A stretch of DNA of 12,302 nucleotides, from assembly GCA_003225615.1 (NCBI GenBank), contig QIAS01000038.1:1-12302 (forward strand), written 5' to 3'. The notes beneath the pieces were generated by a model that saw nothing but the letters and a program-made list of their open reading frames with translations, was not told where the DNA came from and made no database searches. Origin of the DNA: Acidobacteriota bacterium. Its GTDB lineage: Bacteria; Acidobacteriota; Terriglobia; Terriglobales; Acidobacteriaceae. Below, piece after piece: positions 1 through 7,167 of this stretch; the stretch's first letter is position 1; each line of letters opens with the position of its first letter. A program made the translations under genes and the position numbers.

Positions 1-1
1 C

Positions 2-658
2 GCGACAATAATTCGGACTGACCAAGAGATTCAGAAAGATGTTCTGGCGGAGCTGAAATGGGATGCCCAGGTTCAACCGAATGAGATCGGCATTTCCGTA
101 AAAGATGGTGTTGTCACTCTTACTGGCTGGGTGGATTCCTATCTCAAGAAGTGGGCCGCCGAGGAAGCCGCTCACCGGGTAATGGGTGTTAGGGCAGTGG
201 CCAACGATATTGAAGTTAAGTTAGCCACGGAACGCACGGACCCAGACATCGCTGAAGCTGCCGTGCGCGCGCTGGAGTGGGACGCCTCTGTGCCTTCGGA
301 CAAGATCCATGTCACCGTCTCCAAAGGTTGGGTCACGTTGAAGGGAGAGGTGGAATGGCAGTTCCAGAAGCAGGACGCCGAACGGGTGGTTCGTCGCCTC
401 GCCGGTGTGAAGGGCGTGAGCAACCTCATCACCGTTAAGCCTCATACAACCGCTACAGAGTTAAAGAAGAAGATTGAAGACGCGCTGGTACGCAACGCAG
501 AGATCGATGCCGACAGGATCACGGTTGAAGTGCAGGGTACCAAAGCAATTCTGAAAGGCACGGTCCGTTCCTGGGCGGAGCGGGAAGAAGCGGAACGAGT
601 GGCGTGGTCGGCTCCAGGGATCTATTCCGTCGAGAACAGAATCACGCTGGAGGTCTGA
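2..658 (+). CDS. Triple BON-domain protein (OsmY-like), 5'-partial
   Basis: The frame is open from base 2 to the TGA at 656-658, giving 218 visible residues with no start codon, so the true start lies just left of the window. A GTG at 131 would begin inside the first domain and is not credible. Three BON repeats follow one another at about residues 7-73, 79-145 and 151-218. Each has an amphipathic helix, a V-x-V-x-x-G-x-V-x-L-x-G strand core (GVVTLTG, GWVTLKG, TKAILKG) and a closing helix ending in G-V/I-x-x-V-x-N-x-I. BON domains are known from E. coli OsmY and DolP, where they bind phospholipid or act in envelope stress. This copy is probably periplasmic or cytosolic; a signal peptide cannot be judged because the N-terminus is missing. 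The length matches other three-BON proteins, so little is lost. It fits the stress-protein block that follows. Confidence 0.93.
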   Translation, partial: ATIIRTDQEIQKDVLAELKWDAQVQPNEIGISVKDGVVTLTGWVDSYLKKWAAEEAAHRVMGVRAVANDIEVKLATERTDPDIAEAAVRALEWDASVPSDKIHVTVSKGWVTLKGEVEWQFQKQDAERVVRRLAGVKGVSNLITVKPHTTATELKKKIEDALVRNAEIDADRITVEVQGTKAILKGTVRSWAEREEAERVAWSAPGIYSVENRITLEV

Positions 659-735
659 AAGAGAACCACCGATGTAGATAACGCAAAATAGTTTGCATCC
701 AACCGGCGCTCTTTGCCGCACGAAAGGAGTTCCCT

Positions 736-1311
736 ATGGCGATTTTAGAAAAAGCGAGGTACCGTGCCACCGCGTGTGCGTTAGCTTCATTCTTATTGTT
801 ATTCGTCCTTCCGGTAGTGTCAGCCGCTCAAAATAAGGAAGAAAACCCGGAAGTCTCACAGCTGCTGCAGCAAGCCCGAGATAAAGCGGCTGCGGTAAGC
901 CGCGATGCCGACGAAATGGAGACCCTGACTCGCTCTGATGTGAGCTGGCAAACGCATGCGTCCTGGTTAGAGACGATGAAAGATGATGTGAACGATCTGG
1001 CCAAGTATGTTGAGAAACTAACGGCCGCTCGTAATTCGGCGTCTCCATGGCAACAACAAGCCATCGACCGAATGTTGCCGCTTATGAGAGAACTTGCTTC
1101 AAACACGACCGCTGCCATTAACCACTTGAAGCAAGAACGTACTCGGCCGACGACTCCCGAATATGCGGAGTATCTCAGGCAGAATTCGGAGACGGCGCGT
1201 GAATTGTCCGACATGATCTCGTCCTTCGTCCAATATGGACAGACCCGGGCCAAGCTCGACAGATTGGAGCAGAAGCTCGAACTAGGAACTGGTAAGAGGG
1301 CTAGCCAGTAA
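736..1311 (+). CDS. Secreted alpha-helical protein of unknown function
   Basis: This is a 191-residue protein starting at ATG 736, with AGGAG at 724-728, a 7-base spacing. Residues 1-30 are a clear Sec signal peptide: basic n-region, hydrophobic core ASFLLLFVLPVV, and a V-S-A signal peptidase site after residue 30. There is no lipobox cysteine, so the mature protein should be soluble in the periplasm. The remaining 160 residues are charged and Ala/Leu/Glu-rich with no glycine-rich loops, which suggests a helical bundle. The best landmarks are SPWQQQAIDRMLPLMRELA at about residues 102-120 and a TPEYAEYLRQN segment near 140. I recall similar uncharacterised secreted proteins from Acidobacteriota, but no biochemical role is known to me. 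It lies 77 bases after the BON gene and is followed by a strong terminator, so it may end a two-gene unit. Confidence 0.85.
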   Translation: MAILEKARYRATACALASFLLLFVLPVVSAAQNKEENPEVSQLLQQARDKAAAVSRDADEMETLTRSDVSWQTHASWLETMKDDVNDLAKYVEKLTAARNSASPWQQQAIDRMLPLMRELASNTTAAINHLKQERTRPTTPEYAEYLRQNSETARELSDMISSFVQYGQTRAKLDRLEQKLELGTGKRASQ

Positions 1312-1345
1312 GAATCGCATGTTGCACTAGCCTCCTATTATAAGA

Positions 1346-1383
1346 GCCGGCTTCGCTTCCCTCGGCGAAGTCGGCCACTTTTT
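1346..1383 (+). terminator. Rho-independent terminator
   Basis: An 11-bp stem (1346-1356 with 1365-1375) has one G-U wobble (1350/1371) and an 8-base loop. It is followed after three bases by a run of five T at 1379-1383. It lies 35 bases after the stop of the secreted helical protein and closes that transcription unit. Confidence 0.85.
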
Positions 1384-1600
1384 ATCGCCAAAGGTCGCCG
1401 GAGGTCCACTGAACCACGCCTTAGGTCGGAAGATGTAGATGAGGTTACCCGTTCTGCCGCATTGATTTTGGCCTCCGATTCAACTCAATCTTCTGTTGTC
1501 GGAAAGTTCGTAAATCAGAGCGGATAAGGCGACATGTGACACGGCTTAAGCCATCCTTCTGTGATCGCGAAGTTCAGACCCAATGCGATGGAGGCACTTA
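1384..1600. other. Intergenic region upstream of the PRC-barrel gene
   Basis: There are about 217 bases between the terminator and the next start codon with no credible gene on either strand. A promoter for the 1601-4507 gene group is expected here, but no convincing -35/-10 pair was found. The only distinct element is a perfect 10-base palindrome, GGCTTAAGCC, at 1543-1552, about 48 bases before the start codon. It could be an operator half-site cluster or chance. Confidence 0.4.
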
Positions 1601-2293
1601 ATGACGCACTACGGTAGTGGGAACCAGGCTGTTTCGGAGAAGATCCGCGACATTCGGGGCACCAGTGTGAGCGGGGCAGATAACACGAAACTCGGAGAAG
1701 TGGATGATGTGATCTTTGACCACGAAACCATGGAGATCCGCTACCTTGTGGTGCACAGCGCTGATGGGTTGGAACCCTCAACCTCCTTGCTTCCCGCGGA
1801 CCGCGTTTCCGCTGACGAAAAACATGAAGACAATCTCGTGGCCAGCGTCACCCGACAGCAAATCGAGAATTCTCCGCGATATGACAAGAAGTCACTGCGG
1901 ACCGAGGACGCATGGAAGAAATACGAACAGGACTTCAAGAAATATTGGGACGAAGAACCGGTCATGCACCTCAAGGGTTCGGACCGAATCATCACCATGC
2001 CCGGTGAGTCCGTTCCTGTTCAAGCGAGTTCCACGAACCGAAGCAGCCAAGCGAGCGATCGCGAGCTGAATGCTGCTGACCTTTTTCCCAACCGGATATC
2101 GCCAGTGTTTTCGGATACTGCTCCGAATAGTGGCGAGGTAACGCTGCGTCCCAAGTCCGTGGCTCGTGCCGAGGAGGCTGCGACGGGTGTCACGTTGCTC
2201 AAACCCGAGTGGTGGGAATCCTTCGAAAATTATTTGCGCGTTAATAAAGACGACATCCAGGCCAAGTGCCCGCAATGCGCGAAAGCGGCTTAG
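1601..2293 (+). CDS. PRC-barrel domain protein with C-terminal CxxC
   Basis: I chose ATG 1601 (230 residues) because GGAGG at 1590-1594 sits six bases upstream. The in-frame ATG at 1583 has no such site. Residues of about 9-80 form a PRC-barrel: IRDIRGTSV, then the diagnostic LGEVDDVIFDHETMEIRYLVV, then a domain-closing LLPADRV strand. PRC-barrels are small beta-barrels seen in photosynthetic reaction centre H subunits and in RimM; most stand-alone bacterial members are uncharacterised. After it come a YEQDFKKYW segment with a GSDRIIT motif, a low-complexity linker (about 135-195), and a final helix with WWESFENYL ending in CPQC (C223, C226). There is no signal peptide, so it is probably cytoplasmic. 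It is followed after 24 bases by the FecR/DUF6600-like gene, so the two are probably co-expressed. Confidence 0.88.
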   Translation: MTHYGSGNQAVSEKIRDIRGTSVSGADNTKLGEVDDVIFDHETMEIRYLVVHSADGLEPSTSLLPADRVSADEKHEDNLVASVTRQQIENSPRYDKKSLRTEDAWKKYEQDFKKYWDEEPVMHLKGSDRIITMPGESVPVQASSTNRSSQASDRELNAADLFPNRISPVFSDTAPNSGEVTLRPKSVARAEEAATGVTLLKPEWWESFENYLRVNKDDIQAKCPQCAKAA

Positions 2294-2317
2294 AAGGCGG
2301 TCAGCAAGGTACGACAA

Positions 2318-4126
2318 ATGGTGCCAGGCAGCAGACGGAACGATCCTCAACGAGCGAATTCGTATCTCCGGACAAAGATGGGCCGCTGCTCGATTAAGTG
2401 TGCGGCAGGGTTCTGCCTGTGGATTGCATTTCTTTTGTTGTCATCATTCCTGGTGCAGGGCTTCGGCCAAGAGAACACAGATGGGGACGATCCTCCCTCG
2501 CGCGTTGCCCGCATCAGCGCACTAAAAGGCAATGTTTCTTTTTTGCGCACAGGTCTGGACCAGTGGAGTCAGGCCGCTCTTAATTTTCCAGCCACGACAG
2601 GCGATCGCATCTACACCGACAAGGGCGCCCGGGCCGAGCTCCAGGTCGGACCTTACACCGTGCGCCTGTGGGAACGCACCGATCTGACCGTAACCAATCT
2701 CACCGATCACATTTTCCAGCTCGGACTGGAACAAGGTTCGCTTCGCGTCACCGTTCGTAAGCTGCCTTCCGACGATACGGTTGAGGTGGACACGCCCAAC
2801 GGAGCCCTGACCGTTCAAGATCAGGGGAAATACCGGGTTGACGTCGATCCCGCCAGCAATCAAACCCAGGTAAGTGTGATCGACGGCCGATTGGAAGTAA
2901 CTGGTCCAGGCAAGTCGCAAACCGTCGAAGCTGGCCAGGCGGTCAAGCTGACCGGTCACGACTCCATCGTGGCTGAATCTATTTCGATGCCTCCACCAGA
3001 CACCTTCGATGCGTGGAGCGAGGAGCGAGACCTTCGTCAGTCGTCTTCAAAATCCGCGCAATATGTGAACTCTTTGACTCCTGGTTTTGATGACCTGGAC
3101 GATTACGGGCATTGGACTGTGGTCGAGGAATATGGACCAGTCTGGTTCCCGCCGGTCGCTGTCGGCTGGGTGCCGTACCGCTTCGGCCACTGGGTGTGGA
3201 TTGATCCTTGGGGTTGGACTTGGATGGATGATGAGGCCTGGGGATTCTGCCCATTCCACTACGGACGCTGGGTATTGATCGGGTCGACCTGGGGATGGTT
3301 GCCCGGACCGCTCCTCACGGTGCCGGTTTATGCGCCGGCTTTCGTTGCCTTTCTCGGAGGGCCAGGATTTTCGTTTGGTGTCGGAGTCGGACTGGTGGGC
3401 TGGTTCCCACTCGGGCCGGGAGAGCCATTCTTCCCGTGGTATCACTACAGCGGTACTTACCTGAATGTAGTTAACGTCACCAACATTCGGAATGTGACGA
3501 ATATTACGAACATTACAAATGTCACAAACATCAACAACGTTCATTACGCCTACAAAACTGTGGCCACTACCGCAGTGCCGCAGAACGTATTCAGCAGTGG
3601 ACAGCCGGTCGCGAACCATGTGGCTCGCGTCACTCCCCAACAACTTGCGAAAGCGCAGGTGATTCCTCATCCTGCGGCGAATCCGACTAAGCAAGCAGCG
3701 CTTCCCGGCAAGCCGATGCCTGCGCCCCCGGTACGATCACAGCCTCGAGTCGCAAGCGCAAGAAGCATGAGCACAAGCGGGAAATCCAGTGCTGCCTCCG
3801 CCAAGCAGCCGGCAGGGTTGATCACAAAGAATGCGCCAGAGGAAAGCGCAAGGCGGGCTCCGCCCTCTCCGGGCCAGTCGCGGTCCGAGTCTCCGAGATT
3901 GATTACCAGGGCTGCGCCGGCACGGCCGGTCGTGCCATTTGAAGCAAGGCGTCAGGCTATGTTGGATCACCCGGGACGGCCACTCGAACCGCCACAAGTC
4001 GCAGATCTGCGGGATGGACGACCCGTGAGCCCGATGCGGGACCGGGAATTTCCGCCGCATCCATTTCCTGTCGTTCCCGCGAGGCCAGCGGCGCCGCCTC
4101 CAAGGCCTTCGAAACCTCCGCATTAG
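2318..4126 (+). CDS. Exported FecR-domain / DUF6600-like protein with Asn-x-Thr repeat
   Basis: This is a large exported protein. ATG 2318 (602 residues) has AAGG eight bases upstream. ATG 2378 (582 residues) gives a more ordinary signal peptide but lacks a good ribosome site, so the start is unsettled. Residues below count from 2318. A hydrophobic segment at 32-48 follows a basic stretch; there is no lipobox. Residues 63-215 match a FecR-type beta-helical domain (GDRIYT, GARAELQVG, LEQGSLRV, VDTPNGALTV, VIDGRLEV, VEAGQAVKL). Residues 260-330 carry 12 tryptophans in a Y/F-G-x-W, W-V-P-Y, DPWGWTW pattern typical of DUF6600. A Gly/Phe-rich segment leads to an N-[VI]-T repeat (386-409), then a Pro/Ala/Arg-rich tail, probably disordered. 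No sigma factor or TonB receptor is adjacent, so a ferric-citrate regulatory role is unlikely; an envelope structural role is my inference. Confidence 0.87.
   Translation: MVPGSRRNDPQRANSYLRTKMGRCSIKCAAGFCLWIAFLLLSSFLVQGFGQENTDGDDPPSRVARISALKGNVSFLRTGLDQWSQAALNFPATTGDRIYTDKGARAELQVGPYTVRLWERTDLTVTNLTDHIFQLGLEQGSLRVTVRKLPSDDTVEVDTPNGALTVQDQGKYRVDVDPASNQTQVSVIDGRLEVTGPGKSQTVEAGQAVKLTGHDSIVAESISMPPPDTFDAWSEERDLRQSSSKSAQYVNSLTPGFDDLDDYGHWTVVEEYGPVWFPPVAVGWVPYRFGHWVWIDPWGWTWMDDEAWGFCPFHYGRWVLIGSTWGWLPGPLLTVPVYAPAFVAFLGGPGFSFGVGVGLVGWFPLGPGEPFFPWYHYSGTYLNVVNVTNIRNVTNITNITNVTNINNVHYAYKTVATTAVPQNVFSSGQPVANHVARVTPQQLAKAQVIPHPAANPTKQAALPGKPMPAPPVRSQPRVASARSMSTSGKSSAASAKQPAGLITKNAPEESARRAPPSPGQSRSESPRLITRAAPARPVVPFEARRQAMLDHPGRPLEPPQVADLRDGRPVSPMRDREFPPHPFPVVPARPAAPPPRPSKPPH
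3473..3544 (+). repeat. Eight 9-bp coding repeats (Asn-Val/Ile-Thr)
   Basis: Eight consecutive three-codon units encode NVT, NIR, NVT, NIT, NIT, NVT, NIN and NVH (residues 386-409 of the FecR/DUF6600-like protein). The units differ mostly at synonymous third positions (AAC/AAT, ACC/ACG/ACA) or by Val/Ile exchange. The pattern is therefore kept at protein level rather than being a fresh DNA duplication. A three-residue period suits a stacked beta-helix or solenoid rung, or an Asn ladder. Confidence 0.8.
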
Positions 4127-4135
4127 AGGTGAACT

Positions 4136-4507
4136 GTGGCAATCAAATTGAACAAGACAGCATTCAATTATGCGAAAGAACTCATTGACGAAGGAGCGGT
4201 TGTAATCGATGACAGGGACGCCTGGAGCGAACATCAACCCTCCACTCGTGAAGAAAATGAGTTCATTCGCAAGCACGGCTTCCAGGAATACAGCAAGTGG
4301 CATTTGGGAATCGACGATGAACAAGCGGAAGACACAAAACGCAGGTACAAGTTCCCCTATGGCGATTTCAAGAATGTACATCGCTGTGCCTTGCTTTCTG
4401 CAGAAAGCCGAGCTGGACAATATAAGCACTTCGATATTGAGAAAGCCGCCGCCCACTTGCACGGAATGATTGATGGAACTGTGCACGAAATCAAAGCAGC
4501 CAGTTAA
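4136..4507 (+). CDS. Conserved small protein of unknown function
   Basis: This 123-residue protein starts at GTG 4136, with GAGGTG at 4126-4131 as ribosome site; that site overlaps the stop of the upstream gene. The stop-to-start gap is nine bases, so translation is probably coupled to the FecR/DUF6600-like gene. There is no signal peptide and no membrane segment; it is a charged, soluble, cytoplasmic-type protein. Segments that look conserved are the N-terminal MAIKLNKTAF, DAWSEHQPS (about 29-37), EYSKWHLGID (50-59), KFPYGDFKNVHRCAL (72-86) and an AAAHLHGMID stretch near the C-terminus. His, Trp, Cys and Asp are well represented in these blocks, as in a metal or ligand site, but I cannot name one. 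I recall near-identical hypothetical proteins in widely separated bacteria, often near stress genes; no function is known to me. Confidence 0.85.
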   Translation: MAIKLNKTAFNYAKELIDEGAVVIDDRDAWSEHQPSTREENEFIRKHGFQEYSKWHLGIDDEQAEDTKRRYKFPYGDFKNVHRCALLSAESRAGQYKHFDIEKAAAHLHGMIDGTVHEIKAAS

Positions 4508-4523
4508 GGCTGGATTGTGACTC

Positions 4524-4562
4524 AGGGAGAGTCTTGGGAATTCTTCGCATCCCATCTCCTTT
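4524..4562 (+). terminator. Possible weak terminator
   Basis: An imperfect hairpin lies 17 bases after the stop at 4507. TGGGA (4535-4539) pairs with TCCCA (4550-4554) over a 10-base loop. GGAGA (4526-4530) pairs with TCTCC (4555-4559), leaving a four-base bulge on the left arm. Only three T follow (4560-4562). It may separate the envelope block from the oxidoreductase block, but it is weak. Confidence 0.3.
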
Positions 4563-4665
4563 GGCGTCAACCTGAGTTTGCAATCACGAATCTAACAGCG
4601 GACGAAAGGAATGGGTCACGAAGGCAAGGGCTAAAACGCGCGCAGGAAAGGCTGTTCCCGCGACC

Positions 4666-5616
4666 ATGAAAGCCGCAGCCATCGACCGGTTCGGTCCGCC
4701 TTCCGTGCTTAAACTCCACACCCTGCCGGCGCCGGAACCTGGGCCGGAAGAAGTTCTCATTACTCTGCATTCCGCAGGAGTCGGGGTATGGGACGCATCC
4801 GTTCGGGACGGCTCGTGGCGGCCCTATGGACGTCCAAAGTTTCCGTTAATTCCGGGTACCGACGGCGCGGGAATCGTTTCTGCGCTGGGAACACGCGTGC
4901 GACGGTTCAGTGTTGGCGACAGAGTTTATGCCACGGACTATGCGGGCGGATTCTACGCGGAGTGGGTAGCCGTGGAAGCGGAAAACGTGGCTCGCGTGCC
5001 TCCGCGCCTTGATCTCTTGTCGGCTGGCGCTGCTCTGGTTCCAGGTTTGACAGCGCTTCAAGGGATCGACGACCACTTGCGAGTGCGCCGAGGAGAAACT
5101 GTCCTGATCTTCGGAGCAACCGGCTCGGTGGGCACTCTTGCGGTGCAGTTTGCCAAGCGCCTGCGGGCGCGGGTATTGGCCACCGCTTCCGGACGAGCTG
5201 CCAACGCGTTAGTCCGGCGGCTGGGAGCGGACGGCGTATTTGATCCGCATCGAGGAGATGCTCCCGAACGGCTGGAAAAGCTTGCAGGCGGCGCAATCGA
5301 CCGCGTCCTTGCGCTTGCGGGTGGCGATGTTCTGGAAAGATGCCTTGAGCTCGTACGACCGCGCGGACGGGTCGCATACCCCAATGGTGTCGAACCAGAA
5401 CCCCGGCGCCGTTCCAGATTTCAAGTTGTTGCCTACGATGCCGAGGCTGGTCCGCGTCAGTTTGCGAAATTGGAGAGTGCGATAAAAGAAGCCCGGCTGC
5501 GCGTGCCCATTGCCGCGGTGTATCCGCTCGCGCAAGCCGCGAAAGCGCACCAGCGTCTCCAACGGGGACACATCCTGGGCAGGATTGTCTTACAGATCCG
5601 CCGGGGAAAAAATTAA
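4666..5616 (+). CDS. NAD(P)-dependent MDR-family oxidoreductase (quinone reductase-like)
   Basis: This 316-residue protein belongs to the zinc-independent branch of the medium-chain dehydrogenase/reductases. The GroES-like catalytic part (about 1-130) has PGTDGAGIV (63-71) and VGDRVYA (83-89). The Rossmann fold follows, with the cofactor motif GATGSVG at 150-156, and the fold closes with PLAQAAKAHQRLQRGHILGRIVL. The cysteine-rich structural zinc loop and the catalytic zinc ligands are absent, which points to quinone, enone or enal reduction rather than alcohol oxidation. ATG 4666 is the first ATG of the frame, but the nearest purine-rich site (AGGAAAGG, 4645-4652) is 13 bases away. The frame stays open upstream to 4576 without a start codon. 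It is the first gene of a five-enzyme run, 30 bases before the aldehyde dehydrogenase. The exact substrate cannot be read from sequence. Confidence 0.88.
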   Translation: MKAAAIDRFGPPSVLKLHTLPAPEPGPEEVLITLHSAGVGVWDASVRDGSWRPYGRPKFPLIPGTDGAGIVSALGTRVRRFSVGDRVYATDYAGGFYAEWVAVEAENVARVPPRLDLLSAGAALVPGLTALQGIDDHLRVRRGETVLIFGATGSVGTLAVQFAKRLRARVLATASGRAANALVRRLGADGVFDPHRGDAPERLEKLAGGAIDRVLALAGGDVLERCLELVRPRGRVAYPNGVEPEPRRRSRFQVVAYDAEAGPRQFAKLESAIKEARLRVPIAAVYPLAQAAKAHQRLQRGHILGRIVLQIRRGKN

Positions 5617-5646
5617 CAAGCAAACCATAGTGAACGCGAGGTTGTG

Positions 5647-7167
5647 ATGACTGCTCAGCTGGACACATTGGCAGAAAAGATTGAAAGCATTGCCAGAAAA
5701 TTTCTTCCTTATTCGGGTTTTGATGGACAGTACATCAACGGTGATAGGCGGCCGGGGCACGCTAATCGAAAACTGAAAGATACCGATCCCTACACTGGCG
5801 AGAGTGTCGCTGAGATCGCTCTCGCTGATCAATCCGACCTCGAGGCAGCCTATCAATCCGCGCTCAAAGCACAGCCCGCTTGGGCAAGCCGGCTTCCGGC
5901 AGAGCGTGCCGAAGTATTGGGCCGCTGCGCGGATCTGATGGAGAAACGCCGCGGGGAGATTGTGGATTGGGTTATTCGCGAGGCAGGCAGCACACGCATC
6001 AAAGCTGACATAGAGTGGCAGATGCTCCATGCTATTACGTTGGAGGCCGCATCGTTTCCGCATCGAGTAGCCGGCCGCGTTCTCCCTATTAATGAGCCCG
6101 GAAAAGAGAGTCGTGTGTACCGGCAGCCTATTGGCGTGATTGCGGTGATTAGCCCTTGGAACTTTCCCATCTATCTCGCGCAGCGGTCGGTTGGCCCTGC
6201 CATCGCGCTCGGCAATAGCGTCGTGCTCAAACCTTCACAGGACACGCCCATCACGGGAGGACTTCTGCTGGCCAAAATCTTTGAAGAAGCCGGTGTGCCA
6301 GAGGGAGTGCTGAACGTTGTAGTCGGTGCGAGCAGCGAGATCGGCGATGCATTCGTCAAACATCCTGTCCCACGGCTGGTTTCGTTTACAGGCTCGACTG
6401 CGGTGGGCAGACACGTCGCCGACCTGGCTGTGACGAGTCCGTTGATTAAGCACCTCGCCCTCGAACTCGGCGGGAACACGCCTTTCGTCGTGCTGGACGA
6501 TGCAGATCTCGATCAGGCGGTGCCGGCTGCCGTCCTCAGCAGGTTTCTCCACCAGGGACAAATCTGCATGAGTACAAATCGCATTATTGTAGACGCGAAA
6601 GTCTACGACGAGTTCCTTGACCGTTTCACCGCGCACGTCAAAACACTCAAGGTCGGGAATCCACAAGACTTGGACACAGTAATCGGCCCGATCATAAATT
6701 CGAAGCAACTCGCAAACATCCTGAAGCTCATCAAAGAGACTCGCGACGCAGGTGCAAGGCAGGTTCTGGGAGGAGACCTCAGGGATCTAGTGCTGCCGCC
6801 GCATATTTTTGCCGACGTGACGAACGATATGCCGATTGCGAAGAACGAAACCTTCGGTCCGATCGCGCCAGTCATACGAGCTCGCGGCGAAGATGACGCA
6901 CTGCGCCTCGCAAATGACACCGAATACGGCCTGTCGAGTGCCGTGTTCACGCGTGATGAGCGTCGGGGCTTGCGCTTCGCTCTGGGAGTTGAGGCAGGCA
7001 TGACCCATATCAACGACACAAGCGTGGACGACACTCCGACGGGGCCGTTCGGCGGCGAGAAGAACAGCGGCATTGGACGTTTCGGCGGCGATTGGATCAT
7101 GGAAGAGTTCAAGACGGCTCACTGGATTACTGTGCAGCATGCTCCGCGGCAGGAAGAGAGAAAATGA
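5647..7167 (+). CDS. NAD(P)+-dependent aldehyde dehydrogenase
   Basis: This 506-residue protein is a full-length ALDH-superfamily member that oxidises aldehydes to carboxylic acids. ATG 5647 is preferred over the adjacent GTG 5644 because GAGGT at 5638-5642 is too close to the latter. Counting from 5647, the catalytic set is complete: PWNF with Asn172, VVLKPS with Lys195, SFTGST at the cofactor site, LELGG with the general base Glu273, GQIC with nucleophile Cys307, and NETFGP with Glu401. The C-terminal GPFGGEKNSGIGRFGG is typical of the benzaldehyde/vanillin dehydrogenase-like branch, so an aromatic or lipid-derived aldehyde is plausible but not proven. Its stop overlaps the next start as ATGA (7164-7167), showing translational coupling to the beta-hydroxyacid dehydrogenase. 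Confidence 0.95.
   Translation: MTAQLDTLAEKIESIARKFLPYSGFDGQYINGDRRPGHANRKLKDTDPYTGESVAEIALADQSDLEAAYQSALKAQPAWASRLPAERAEVLGRCADLMEKRRGEIVDWVIREAGSTRIKADIEWQMLHAITLEAASFPHRVAGRVLPINEPGKESRVYRQPIGVIAVISPWNFPIYLAQRSVGPAIALGNSVVLKPSQDTPITGGLLLAKIFEEAGVPEGVLNVVVGASSEIGDAFVKHPVPRLVSFTGSTAVGRHVADLAVTSPLIKHLALELGGNTPFVVLDDADLDQAVPAAVLSRFLHQGQICMSTNRIIVDAKVYDEFLDRFTAHVKTLKVGNPQDLDTVIGPIINSKQLANILKLIKETRDAGARQVLGGDLRDLVLPPHIFADVTNDMPIAKNETFGPIAPVIRARGEDDALRLANDTEYGLSSAVFTRDERRGLRFALGVEAGMTHINDTSVDDTPTGPFGGEKNSGIGRFGGDWIMEEFKTAHWITVQHAPRQEERK

Noticed and set aside
1496..1524. TTGTCG as a -35 box upstream of the PRC-barrel gene
   Set aside because: No acceptable -10 hexamer lies at 16-18 bases; GATAAG is too far away.
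3473..3544. Tandem 9-bp units as a CRISPR or microsatellite
   Set aside because: The units are in frame within a long gene, vary at synonymous positions and have no spacers; they are a protein repeat.
3737..4570. 277-codon - strand frame over the Pro-rich tail and the 123-residue gene
   Set aside because: It is a mirror of GC-rich coding sequence; composition is erratic (many Cys, Arg, Ser) and no domain is recognisable.
4907..5668. 253-codon - strand frame opposite the MDR oxidoreductase
   Set aside because: The + strand encodes a clear MDR protein with its cofactor motif; the antisense frame shows no family features.
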